Origin: Candidatus Taylorbacteria bacterium RIFCSPHIGHO2_02_FULL_46_13
Lineage (GTDB): Bacteria; Patescibacteriota; Minisyncoccia; Phycocordibacterales; DSPV01
DNA: 64,000 nucleotides
Direction of reading: 5' to 3'
Assembly (NCBI GenBank): GCA_001821015.1
Contig: MHRQ01000020.1
Span: 77,535-141,534, forward strand
Shown here: one piece after another, positions 8,049-15,326 of the stretch
Position numbering within the stretch: position 1 is the first letter of the stretch
How the letters are laid out: each line of letters begins with the position of its first letter
The notes under the pieces: model-generated
Seen by the model: only the letters and a program-made list of their open reading frames with translations
The model's database searches: none
What the model was told of the DNA's origin: nothing
Position numbers and translations under genes: made by a program

Positions 8049-8129
8049 ATGGCTAAAAAAAGAAAAGCTAAAAAAGCAAAAAAGGCAAAGAAATCAAAGA
8101 AGCGAAAATCTTCTAAGCGCCGCAGGTAA
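8049..8129 (+). CDS. Very small lysine/arginine-rich basic peptide
   Basis: A 26-codon frame starting MAKKRKAKKAKKAKK and ending SSKRRR: 18 of 26 residues are Lys or Arg and most of the rest are Ala or Ser. It resembles the tails of histone H1-like and AlgP-like bacterial proteins, which bind nucleic acids through charge. It has its own strong terminator 10 bases downstream, immediately before secA, which suggests a separate transcript. There is no clear Shine-Dalgarno. It is too short for family assignment; expression is inferred from the terminator and the intact frame. Confidence 0.5.
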   Translation: MAKKRKAKKAKKAKKSKKRKSSKRRR

Positions 8130-8138
8130 AGCGGACAA

Positions 8139-8168
8139 AAAGAAACCTCTACAAAGGTTTCTTTTTTT
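8139..8168 (+). terminator. Rho-independent terminator
   Basis: Stem aaagaaacct / aggtttcttt, 6-base loop, T7 run. It separates the Lys-rich mini-gene from secA. Confidence 0.9.
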
Positions 8169-8187
8169 GTGTTATTATACCCAGTCT

Positions 8188-10692
8188 ATGTCGCTATTGA
8201 CCCGTATTTTCGGAGATGAGAACGCAAAAACGGTAGGGAAATTCCAGCCCACAGTTGTGGCAATTAATGCACTTGAGCCTGACTTTGTTAAGCTCTCCGA
8301 TGACCAGCTGAAAGCAAAGACGGATGAATTTAAAAAACGTCTCGTGTCAGGCGAGATGCTTGACTCGTTTCTCCCCGAAGCTTTTGCCGTAGTGCGTGAA
8401 GCCGCGAAGCGCACACTTAAACAACGGCACTTTGACGTACAGTTGGTTGGAGGAATGGTGTTGCACTATGGAAATATTGCCGAAATGAGGACCGGAGAAG
8501 GAAAGACGCTTGTGGCAACACTGCCTGCCTACCTTAACGCGCTTCTAGGTAAAGGAGTGCATGTAGTTACGGTCAACGACTACCTCTCACGTCGCGATGC
8601 GGTGTGGATGGGGCAAATTTACAATACGCTCGGACTTTCGGTTGGCGTACTCACGCATGATACGTCGTATCGCTATGACCCGGCGCACAAAGAACTTGAT
8701 GAAAAACGTGATGAAGTTGCTTCGTTCCACGTTGTCTATGAGTTTTTGCGCCCCACGACGCGGCGCGAGGCCTATGAGGCTGACATCACGTATGGCACCA
8801 ACAATGAGTTTGGTTTTGACTATTTAAGAGACAATCTTGAGTATGAAGTAAAAGACCTTCGTCAGCGGCCATTTCACTATGCAGTGGTGGACGAAATTGA
8901 CTCTATTTTAATTGACGAAGCGCGAACGCCCTTAATTATTTCAGCGATGACCTCTGAATCGGAGGATTTATACAGGACGTTTGCGGGTATTGTTAAAGAT
9001 TTCCAAGACGGAGATGATTATGAAATAGACAAAAAATTAAAGGCCGTTACGCTCACTGACGCGGGTATTTCTAAAGCCGAGAAGAAGCTTGGGATAGAAA
9101 ATATTTACACGGATGCTGGTATTAAATCTGTGCATCATTTAGAGACGGCGGTGAGGGCGAAGGCGCTGTTTCATAAAGATAAAGAGTATGTGGTACGAAA
9201 TGGAGAAGTTGCTATCGTAGATGAGTTCACGGGGCGTCTGCAACCGGGACGACGCTGGTCAGAGGGTTTGCATCAAGCGATTGAGGCGAAAGAAGGTGTA
9301 ACGGTTCAGAAAGAATCTCGCACATTCGCGTCCATTACATTTCAAAATTATTTCAGGCTCTACAAAAAGCTTTCTGGTATGACCGGTACGGCGCTCACTT
9401 CTAAAGAAGAATTCTTCAAAGTGTACGGGCTGGATGTCGTCGCCATACCCACGAACACTCCTATGATCCGCGCCGACAAAAACGACCTCATTTTTCAGAG
9501 TGAAAAAGGGAAGTTTACGGCCGTGGCGCGTAAAATTAAAGAGCTCAATCAAAAGGGCCAGCCAGTTCTTGTTGGTACTGTTTCTATTGAGAAAAATGAG
9601 GTTTTGTCAGGCTATTTGACGCGTGAAGGGGTCGCGCATGAGGTTTTGAATGCTAAAAACCACGAACGTGAAGGAGAAATTATCGCGCAAGCGGGGCGAA
9701 AAGGAGCGGTAACCATAGCGACTAACCTCGCAGGACGAGGCGTTGATATAAAACTGGGAGGAAATCCATCTTCAGCTGAGGATCATGAAAAAGTAAAGCA
9801 AGCCGGAGGATTATTCGTGCTTGGCACAGAACGCCATGAAGCACGTCGCATTGACAATCAGTTGCGCGGTCGCTCGGGCCGACAGGGTGACCCCGGCGAG
9901 ACACAGTTTTTTGTTTCACTTGAAGATGAGCTGATGCGTGTGTTTCCCCGCGATATGATGATAAAGATGATGGGACGCTTAGGTGTTGCTGAAGATGAGC
10001 CGATTGAAAACCGCATGATCACACGTTCTATTGAGACCGCGCAGACGAAGATTGAAGGGTTTCATTTTGATGCGCGCAAACACGTGCTGGAATACGACGA
10101 TGTCATGAATCATCAGAGAAAAATCGTATACGAACGCCGGCGTGCGGTTTTAATAGGCGATACCACTGCAATAGATGCGTACCTCGCAAATATTGCCGGT
10201 GGAGATGAGGCGGCCCAGAAAGCGATTGCCGATAAAAAGAAAGAATTGGGAGATACAGAGTTTTACACCGTCATGCGGCGTGTGATTTTGCAGGCGATAG
10301 ATATGCTTTGGGTGGACCACTTGGAAATGATGGACTACATGCGCGGCAGTGTGAACTTGCGTGCCTACGGCCAGCGCGACCCGCTCGTGGAGTATAAAAG
10401 GGAAGGTTTAAAATTGTTCAAAGAAATGGAAGCGACGATCGGAGGGCAGATTTTGAGTGTCATTCCCAAAATTGTTCCAGGGGCATTTGCCACCAGAGAC
10501 AAAGAAATGGAGCAGGTGCGCAAGCGCGCAGCCGAGATAACGTCTCGCACTACGGGCATAGTTGTTGGTGATAAGAAAAAAGAAATCGGTCGCAACGACC
10601 CATGTCCGTGCGGAGCGATTAATCCACAAACGAATCGGCCTTATAAATATAAGCAGTGTGGTCTCATCAATGCTCCTCATCACAAGAAATAG
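8188..10692 (+). CDS. secA: Preprotein translocase ATPase SecA
   Basis: A protein of about 834 residues that drives post-translational export through SecYEG. Walker A (MRTGEGKTLVA, near residue 105), the DEAD-like VVDEIDSILIDEARTPL, NLAGRGVDIKLGG and the RGRSGRQGDPGETQFF arginine-finger block are all intact. The C-terminus carries a modified SEC-C zinc motif: NDPCPCGAINPQTNRPYKYKQ then CGLINAPHHKK, with an insertion between the first and second cysteine pairs and no second Cys/His directly after the third cysteine. I chose ATG 8188 (MSLLTRIFGDENAK) over the GTG seven codons upstream. A -10-like TATTAT sits 9 bases before it, with no Shine-Dalgarno. A second SEC-C-like motif lies just beyond the stop in another frame (see 10718). 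Confidence 0.97.
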   Translation: MSLLTRIFGDENAKTVGKFQPTVVAINALEPDFVKLSDDQLKAKTDEFKKRLVSGEMLDSFLPEAFAVVREAAKRTLKQRHFDVQLVGGMVLHYGNIAEMRTGEGKTLVATLPAYLNALLGKGVHVVTVNDYLSRRDAVWMGQIYNTLGLSVGVLTHDTSYRYDPAHKELDEKRDEVASFHVVYEFLRPTTRREAYEADITYGTNNEFGFDYLRDNLEYEVKDLRQRPFHYAVVDEIDSILIDEARTPLIISAMTSESEDLYRTFAGIVKDFQDGDDYEIDKKLKAVTLTDAGISKAEKKLGIENIYTDAGIKSVHHLETAVRAKALFHKDKEYVVRNGEVAIVDEFTGRLQPGRRWSEGLHQAIEAKEGVTVQKESRTFASITFQNYFRLYKKLSGMTGTALTSKEEFFKVYGLDVVAIPTNTPMIRADKNDLIFQSEKGKFTAVARKIKELNQKGQPVLVGTVSIEKNEVLSGYLTREGVAHEVLNAKNHEREGEIIAQAGRKGAVTIATNLAGRGVDIKLGGNPSSAEDHEKVKQAGGLFVLGTERHEARRIDNQLRGRSGRQGDPGETQFFVSLEDELMRVFPRDMMIKMMGRLGVAEDEPIENRMITRSIETAQTKIEGFHFDARKHVLEYDDVMNHQRKIVYERRRAVLIGDTTAIDAYLANIAGGDEAAQKAIADKKKELGDTEFYTVMRRVILQAIDMLWVDHLEMMDYMRGSVNLRAYGQRDPLVEYKREGLKLFKEMEATIGGQILSVIPKIVPGAFATRDKEMEQVRKRAAEITSRTTGIVVGDKKKEIGRNDPCPCGAINPQTNRPYKYKQCGLINAPHHKK

Positions 10693-10717
10693 AGCACAGT
10701 CCAGCTCCAATATCCTT

Positions 10718-10804
10718 TGGGGGTGTGGTGGTTCTGGAAAGAAATATAAAAAATGTGGAATGCCCAATACGAAGAGTACTCGGATGGATGGATTCAGTCG
10801 CTGA
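10718..10804 (+). pseudogene. Orphan SEC-C zinc-motif remnant after secA
   Basis: In the +1 frame relative to secA, bases 10718-10765 encode WGCGGSGKKYKKCGMPN, very close to the canonical SecA C-terminal CxCGSGKKYKKC motif. The frame stops at 10804. secA already has its own, altered copy before its stop at 10692, so this is a second copy or the relic of another secA-like end. Confidence 0.6.
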
Positions 10805-11174
10805 CACCCCTCAAGAGCCCGCCGAAACAATGTCGCATGACATCTTTCCATGTGTCGCATACAACGGCGACGTCGTGCTATTGTCCCCGGAGTTTCTCTT
10901 GTCAGAAACAGGTTCCTACCGGACTTTTGCGGTAGGAAATGTGCTTCGTGAGTCACTGAAACAGATCATCAATCGCGGAAAAAACAGTACCTACGTCTCT
11001 GACTTTACGGAAGGTGTCAGGGAATGTGCCGTAACGTGTGATTATTTCGATTGCTGTCGCGGCGGGCAAGCGAGCAATAAGTTTTTTGAGCTTGGTACCA
11101 CTAAAGGAACGGAAACTACGTACTGCAAAAATTCCGAGCAACGACTTGTCAGGGCAATACTCAACAACATCTGA
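10788..11174 (+). CDS. SPASM-domain fragment of a cyclophane-type peptide maturase
   Basis: Only the C-terminal third of a radical SAM/SPASM maturase is present (about 128 residues). The run AYNGDVVLLSPEFLL, FAVGNVLRESLKQI, ECAVTCDYFDCCRGG, ASNKFFELG and TETTYC matches the SPASM half of GrrM/OscB-type enzymes, which read SPELL, GNV..SL..I, C..TCEYF.VCGGG, NK.FE.G and TET.YC. The cysteines would hold an auxiliary 4Fe-4S cluster. The SAM-binding CxxxCxxC half is not found between secA and this frame, and the 480-base gap could not hold it. Starts at 10788 and 10830 are both possible. The precursor-like gene follows 21 bases later. It is either a relic or a stand-alone SPASM partner of a distant radical SAM protein. 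Confidence 0.7.
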   Translation: MDSVADTPQEPAETMSHDIFPCVAYNGDVVLLSPEFLLSETGSYRTFAVGNVLRESLKQIINRGKNSTYVSDFTEGVRECAVTCDYFDCCRGGQASNKFFELGTTKGTETTYCKNSEQRLVRAILNNI

Positions 11175-11180
11175 TATAGA

Positions 11181-11190
11181 AAGGAGGTGA
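11181..11190 (+). promoter_or_regulatory. Near-perfect Shine-Dalgarno
   Basis: aaggaggtga, 5 bases before the ATG at 11196. It is the strongest ribosome-binding site in the window and decides the start of the peptide gene. Confidence 0.9.
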
Positions 11191-11195
11191 GACAC

Positions 11196-11366
11196 ATGAA
11201 TAGCGTAGTAACGGAAGTGCAGAGCAAGAAATCAAAAATACGAGAAGCTTTGCAACGAACAGCCAGTGCGCCTAATCCCGGCGCTGTGGTTGCGGGCCAG
11301 GTACAAACCTCGGTCACCAACTTCAAAAAGGGATGGAACAAGGGTTGGGGTAAACACGGAAGGTAA
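11196..11366 (+). CDS. Putative RiPP precursor peptide (Trp-Gly-Lys core)
   Basis: A 56-residue peptide. The first 40 residues look like a leader: MNSVVTEVQSKKSKIREALQ, then a Pro/Gly/Ala/Val stretch. The last 14 residues, FKKGWNKGWGKHGR, hold three aromatic-x-Lys triplets (FKK, WNK, WGK) and alternate Gly with Trp. Aromatic-x-(Lys/Asn) triplets are the known sites where radical SAM/SPASM enzymes of the three-residue-cyclophane class join the aromatic ring to the third residue, and Gly-rich GW repeats are typical of GrrA-like precursors. It follows a GrrM/OscB-like SPASM fragment by 21 bases, has the best Shine-Dalgarno in the window and its own terminator, so it is probably expressed. The modification itself is inference. 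It could also be an unrelated small basic peptide. Confidence 0.7.
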   Translation: MNSVVTEVQSKKSKIREALQRTASAPNPGAVVAGQVQTSVTNFKKGWNKGWGKHGR

Positions 11367-11384
11367 ACGTCCCCGCCCGACACG

Positions 11385-11417
11385 CCGACTAGTAGTCATT
11401 TGCTAGTCGGTTTTTTT
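11385..11417 (+). terminator. Rho-independent terminator of the RiPP-like locus
   Basis: Stem ccgactag / ctagtcgg followed by T7, 19 bases after the peptide stop. Confidence 0.9.
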
Positions 11418-11480
11418 AACACCCATTCTTAGTTCATAGCCTAAAAATGTTTAGGCTGTTATCATACTTGATACAAGAAC

Positions 11481-12017
11481 ATGCTCATTCCTAGAGCCAA
11501 AATAAAAGAATTTTGCCGAGAAAACAGCATTGCAGGAATTGTTGGTTTTTTTGCGCACCTCTCCAAACATTTTCAGAATTTCAAATCATTCTTAGGGCGT
11601 GCAGGTATTTCAACACCAAACCCACCGGTCTCGGTCCTTTTCCATGGTTCTCAGACACACCTTGATAATCTAGACCCAAGTATCTCCACCGGGGAAGGTA
11701 ATTTAAATTACGAAAAATCTCTAGTCTATGCGACAGATAATCCTAACTACGCCGTATTTCTTGCAGTTATTGATCTCGCGGAGGGTAGCAACGCTTCGGT
11801 TTTGGTTGAAGATAATAAAACACTCTTGAGCATCGACATTGGTTTTGTGAATGGACACTCACAGATAAAAGACGGGTATGTCCATGTTGTTGACGGCACA
11901 CAGTTTAAGCTAAATGACAATGACGAATACGTATCACAACAACCCGCTCGAATTCTATTTTCTGTCAAAGTGAAACCGTCTGACCTTACCGAGAAAATCT
12001 ATTTAAAGATAGACTGA
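11481..12017 (+). CDS. Hypothetical protein, possibly ADP-ribosyltransferase-like
   Basis: A 178-residue protein of unknown function. A helical N-terminus (residues 1-45) is followed by VLFHGSQTHLDNLDPS at about 52 and KSLVYATDNPNYAVFLAV at about 80. The order H-G-S, then L.P, then VYAT with a following A-x-x-(F/L)-A helix, recalls compact ADP-ribosyltransferase or KptA-like folds, but I see no convincing catalytic glutamate motif. The rest is beta-rich (VHVVDGTQFKL, ARILFSVKVKP). It lies 3 bases before the HIT gene, so the two may be co-transcribed. Function should be taken as unknown. Confidence 0.65.
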   Translation: MLIPRAKIKEFCRENSIAGIVGFFAHLSKHFQNFKSFLGRAGISTPNPPVSVLFHGSQTHLDNLDPSISTGEGNLNYEKSLVYATDNPNYAVFLAVIDLAEGSNASVLVEDNKTLLSIDIGFVNGHSQIKDGYVHVVDGTQFKLNDNDEYVSQQPARILFSVKVKPSDLTEKIYLKID

Positions 12018-12020
12018 ACT

Positions 12021-12476
12021 ATGACCAACTGCATCTTCTGTAAAATTGCAAAAGGAGAGGCGCCAAGCTATAAGATTTGGGAGAATGAGAAACACCTTGC
12101 GTTTCTTTCGATTTTCCCAAACACTGAAGGGTTCTCGGTGGTAATCACTAGGGAGCACAACCCAAGCTACGCGTTTGATAATCCCGACAAGATACTTTCG
12201 GGCTTAGTTTTGGCAGCCAAGAAAGTTGGCAAACTTATTGATGAAAAACTTCCCGATGTTGGGAGAACAGGAATGATTCTTGAAGGTTTCGGCGTTGACC
12301 ATTTACACGCTAAACTATTTCCTATGCACGGAACAGAGAATTTGAAGGAATGGAAGCCGATTAAATCTAAGGTCGACAAGTTTTTCGAGAAATACGAGGG
12401 CTACATCTCATCGCACGATTGGGAACGAGCTGATGATGCAAAATTAGCTGAATTAGCAAGGAAAATACGTGAATAA
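12021..12476 (+). CDS. HIT-family protein
   Basis: A 151-residue histidine-triad protein. CIFCKIAKGE at the start and EGFSVVITREHNP in the middle are typical. The signature appears as GVDHLHAKLFPMHG near residue 93: the His-x-His core that includes the catalytic histidine is present, but the third His position holds Lys. HIT proteins hydrolyse or transfer nucleotides from AMP-linked compounds. Relative to ordinary HIT enzymes the C-terminus is extended by about 40 residues (EKYEGYISSHDWERADD onward). The altered triad makes the activity uncertain. A second HIT gene is at 15327. Confidence 0.8.
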   Translation: MTNCIFCKIAKGEAPSYKIWENEKHLAFLSIFPNTEGFSVVITREHNPSYAFDNPDKILSGLVLAAKKVGKLIDEKLPDVGRTGMILEGFGVDHLHAKLFPMHGTENLKEWKPIKSKVDKFFEKYEGYISSHDWERADDAKLAELARKIRE

Positions 12477-12478
12477 AA

Positions 12479-12534
12479 TTTTCCCATTAGTACGACATTT
12501 CAAGAAGTGCAGAATGTTGAATACCGAAGAGCAT
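12479..12534 (+). repeat. 56-bp direct repeat, upstream copy (pyrD flank)
   Basis: ttttcccattagtacgacat through gaagagcat. It matches 13706-13761 at 53 of 56 positions. The downstream copy includes the last codons of pyrD. Confidence 0.9.
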
Positions 12535-12583
12535 CAAAAGCTCATGACATAAAAAAACTAGAGGGCATGACGACAACGTTTGT

Positions 12584-13717
12584 ATGAAAAACATCCTCTT
12601 TGCTTTCAGAGATACCATACTTGCTTTTTGTTACAGGGCATTCGCACGCCCTATCTTCTTTCGTATAGATCCCGAAGTCGTGCATGACATGACGGTGCGC
12701 TTCGGCGCGTTCTTGGGAGAGCGCCGTATCACCCGATGCATCGTCAGAAGCCTTTTTTCGTACGAGCACCCTATGCTTGAGCAGACGATCCGAGGTGTCC
12801 ATTTTCAAAACCCTTTGGGACTTGCGGCCGGTTTCGATAAAGATGCCTATCTCACGAGTGTAATGGGAGCGGTCGGGTTCGGGTTTGAAGAAATCGGGTC
12901 GGTGACTGGGGAAGCTTGCGAGGGTAACCCTAAGCCGCGTCTCTGGCGCATGCAGAAATCCGAAGGTCTTGTCGTACACTATGGCCTCAAGTCGCAAGGG
13001 AGCCAGAAAGTTTCCGAGAGACTTCGTATGAAAACATTCAGCATACCGGTGGGCATAAGTATCGCACGAACGAATTCGCAGGATACCATTGAAACTGAGG
13101 CGGGGATACAGGATTATCTGAAAGTCTACCAAGCTTTTTCTGATAGTGGTGATTATTATACGATCAATATCAGTTGTCCCAATGTCTTTGGTGGCCAACC
13201 GTTCACCGACGCCCCCCGGCTTGCGAGGTTGCTCGATGCGATAGATGCGTTGCCTAAGAAAAAGCCGATTTTCATAAAACTCTCTCCCGATCTGTCTGAA
13301 AAAGAGATTGACGGCATACTCATTGTTGCCTCAACGCATAAGATTGACGGGTTTGTATGCACGAATCTTACCAAAGAGCGCAAAGGCAACGAATGTATCC
13401 TTGATAAAAACATTCCGAACGAAGGGGGAATGAGCGGGAAAGTGGTATCTGAAAAATCAGATCGTTTGATTCGGTATATATACCGGAAGTCCCGCGGTGT
13501 CTATGATATCATTGGTTGCGGCGGCGTGTTTTCAGCTGACGACGCATACCGTAAGATAAAACTCGGAGCATCGCTCATCGAGCTTATAACCGGCATGGTC
13601 TACGAGGGTCCCCAAGTCATAAGCGAGATTAACCGAGGTTTGGTTCGATTGCTAGTAAAAGACGGGTATCGTCATATTTCGGAGGCGGTTGGTGTGGAGA
13701 ATCGGTTTTCCCATTAG
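12584..13717 (+). CDS. pyrD: Dihydroorotate dehydrogenase
   Basis: A 377-residue FMN enzyme oxidising dihydroorotate to orotate in pyrimidine synthesis. It has the N-terminal helical extension of class 2 (quinone-dependent, membrane-associated) enzymes, including FRIDPEVVHDMTVRF, and the family blocks NPLGLAAGFDKDA, FGFEEIGSVT, INISCPNVFGG, FIKLSPDL, GGMSGK and IIGCGGVFSADDAYRKI. Class 2 enzymes normally have Ser as base (NxSSPN); here the residue is Cys (NISCPN), as in class 1. No other pyrimidine genes are in the window. It sits between 56-bp direct repeats, and its last codons lie inside the second repeat, so the gene may have been gained or copied as a unit. Confidence 0.92.
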   Translation: MKNILFAFRDTILAFCYRAFARPIFFRIDPEVVHDMTVRFGAFLGERRITRCIVRSLFSYEHPMLEQTIRGVHFQNPLGLAAGFDKDAYLTSVMGAVGFGFEEIGSVTGEACEGNPKPRLWRMQKSEGLVVHYGLKSQGSQKVSERLRMKTFSIPVGISIARTNSQDTIETEAGIQDYLKVYQAFSDSGDYYTINISCPNVFGGQPFTDAPRLARLLDAIDALPKKKPIFIKLSPDLSEKEIDGILIVASTHKIDGFVCTNLTKERKGNECILDKNIPNEGGMSGKVVSEKSDRLIRYIYRKSRGVYDIIGCGGVFSADDAYRKIKLGASLIELITGMVYEGPQVISEINRGLVRLLVKDGYRHISEAVGVENRFSH

Positions 13718-13761
13718 TACGACATTTCAAGAAGTGCGGAATGTTGAATATAGAAGAGCAT
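13706..13761 (+). repeat. 56-bp direct repeat, downstream copy (pyrD flank)
   Basis: Differs from 12479-12534 at three positions. It overlaps the pyrD stop codon (tag at 13715). Confidence 0.9.
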
Positions 13762-13827
13762 TTTGGATTTAAGAAGAAATCGTTGGAACTTTAAATAATA
13801 CCATTTGGATAACATCTTAAGGGCACT

Positions 13828-14262
13828 ATGGAAGATAAGAAAGATAACCTAACTAAGTATGACCTTCATAAAGTTGGGGGTATATTGCTAAAGGAGAGAA
13901 AGCTTCTTATATGCAGAACAAAAGGGAAAAAGTCTTTTATTGCACCTGGAGGAAAATTGAAGAAAGGAGAAGGTGTTATACAGGCATTACAGAGAGAATT
14001 AAAAGAAGAGTTGAGTATATCGGTTCTTGACAGTGATATATCAGAATTCGGAGTATTTTATGCTCCTGCGGCAGAAGATGAAAAAAATATATTACGAATG
14101 GATGTATTTTTGGTAAAGAGATGGGAGGGGGCACTTAAGCCGAGTAGTGAAATAGATGAAATCGCTTGGATTAGTACTAACTTTCCTGAAACCATGAGTA
14201 TCGGGTCCATCTTCGAGCATCAGGTAATTCCTCGGCTTAAACAACGGGGGATGATAGATTAG
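13828..14262 (+). CDS. Nudix hydrolase
   Basis: A 144-residue MutT-type protein. The Nudix box GGKLKKGEGVIQALQRELKEE lies at about residues 44-64, preceded by FIAPGG. Enzymes of this shape clean up oxidised or non-canonical nucleoside triphosphates, or act on dinucleotides. Its codon use and AT-rich upstream region resemble the following Maf gene, 35 bases downstream; together with Maf and the later HIT genes it forms a nucleotide house-cleaning group. Substrate not predictable. Confidence 0.88.
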   Translation: MEDKKDNLTKYDLHKVGGILLKERKLLICRTKGKKSFIAPGGKLKKGEGVIQALQRELKEELSISVLDSDISEFGVFYAPAAEDEKNILRMDVFLVKRWEGALKPSSEIDEIAWISTNFPETMSIGSIFEHQVIPRLKQRGMID

Positions 14263-14297
14263 TTTAGTAGTGCAGAGAAACATAAAAAGTACCAAGT

Positions 14298-14864
14298 ATG
14301 AAAATTATTTTGGGTTCAGCATCGAAGTGGCGCAAAGGGGTAATTGATACGATGGGATTTGAGTATGAAGTTATGTCACCTGATATAGATGAAAAGGCGA
14401 TACGACTTCGTGACCCTGATAAGCTCGTTTTAGCGCTGGCAGAGGCGAAGGCTAAGGCGCTTCTTACCAAAGTAAAAGAACCTGCGCTTATAATTACTGG
14501 CGATCAAGTGGTTGTCTGGAACGGACAAATTCGTGAGAAACCACAAAATGAAAAGGAAGCCGGGTATTTTCTGGAATCTTATTGCGAGCACCCTGCAGAA
14601 ACTCATAGCGCGGTCATGGTTACTAATACCGCAAACGGTAAACATGCGATGGGCGTGGATGTGGCACGTGTCTACTTCAAAAATATACCAAAAGAAATAA
14701 TAGATGAGGTTGTCAAAAAGGGTGCGATTTACACTACTGCAGGTGGAATCCAGATGGAAGACGCGCTTCTTGCTCCTTATATAGAGAGAATTGACGGAAC
14801 CGTTGATAGCCTAAAAGGTTTGCCCAAAGCGTTGCTTACTAAGCTCATGGAGGAAGTAAAATGA
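14298..14864 (+). CDS. Maf-like nucleoside triphosphate pyrophosphatase
   Basis: A 188-residue protein that probably cleaves non-canonical or modified NTPs to NMP and pyrophosphate. Maf features are IILGSASKWRKGVIDTMGFEYEV at the start (S.S..R motif with K-W-R), ALAEAKAKAL, the ITGDQVV acidic motif and the GGIQMED segment near residue 150, where typical Maf has GGY.IQG. It overlaps the next gene by four bases (ATGA), so translation is likely coupled. Confidence 0.85.
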   Translation: MKIILGSASKWRKGVIDTMGFEYEVMSPDIDEKAIRLRDPDKLVLALAEAKAKALLTKVKEPALIITGDQVVVWNGQIREKPQNEKEAGYFLESYCEHPAETHSAVMVTNTANGKHAMGVDVARVYFKNIPKEIIDEVVKKGAIYTTAGGIQMEDALLAPYIERIDGTVDSLKGLPKALLTKLMEEVK

Positions 14865-15325
14865 AAATAACGCTTTGCGGCAGTATTGCGTTCTATAAAG
14901 AGATGGAATCGGTGCGAGACCAGCTTTTAAAACTTGGTCACGTAGTAAAAATACCAGAATTAGCCCTTGAGGTTCCCCAAGAGTTTGGAAGTGGCAAGAA
15001 AGTATATTTTGGAAAATATATTGAAGAAAAAGGAGGCATGGACGCGTTTCCTGTCGGGCATAAGATATGGAATCTCAAAGAAGGAGCTATTAGAGACCAT
15101 TACGAGAAAATTGACTGGGCTGATGCCATTTTGGTCGTCAATCACGAAAAGCGTGGGATTGAAGGTTATATCGGCGGTAATACACTTATTGAAATCGGTG
15201 TTTCCTTTTATTTGAAAAAACCGATTTATATTTTACATCCGGTGTCTTCTGAACTTTCTTACAAGCAGGAGATTTTAGGAATGAAGCCAATTATGCTGGA
15301 TGGCGATATTTCAAAAATTAGTTAG
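14861..15325 (+). CDS. Nucleoside 2-deoxyribosyltransferase-like protein
   Basis: A 154-residue protein starting MKITLCGSIAF, a Rossmann-like strand and loop typical of the nucleoside 2-deoxyribosyltransferase/LOG-like group. Later IDWADAILVVNHEKRGIEGYIGGNTLIEIG matches the family's D.vv.v......G...Eig pattern, where the final Glu is usually catalytic. It starts inside the Maf stop codon (4-base overlap) and ends one base before the next likely start, so it is part of the same operon. A role in nucleotide salvage or sanitation is inferred from family and neighbours. Confidence 0.75.
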   Translation: MKITLCGSIAFYKEMESVRDQLLKLGHVVKIPELALEVPQEFGSGKKVYFGKYIEEKGGMDAFPVGHKIWNLKEGAIRDHYEKIDWADAILVVNHEKRGIEGYIGGNTLIEIGVSFYLKKPIYILHPVSSELSYKQEILGMKPIMLDGDISKIS

Positions 15326-15326
15326 A

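Noticed and set aside
12479..13761. Integron cassette (attC-like) reading of the pyrD flanking repeats
   Set aside because: A GTTRRRY-like gttgaat is present, but there is no matching RYYYAAC partner, no attC fold and no integrase.
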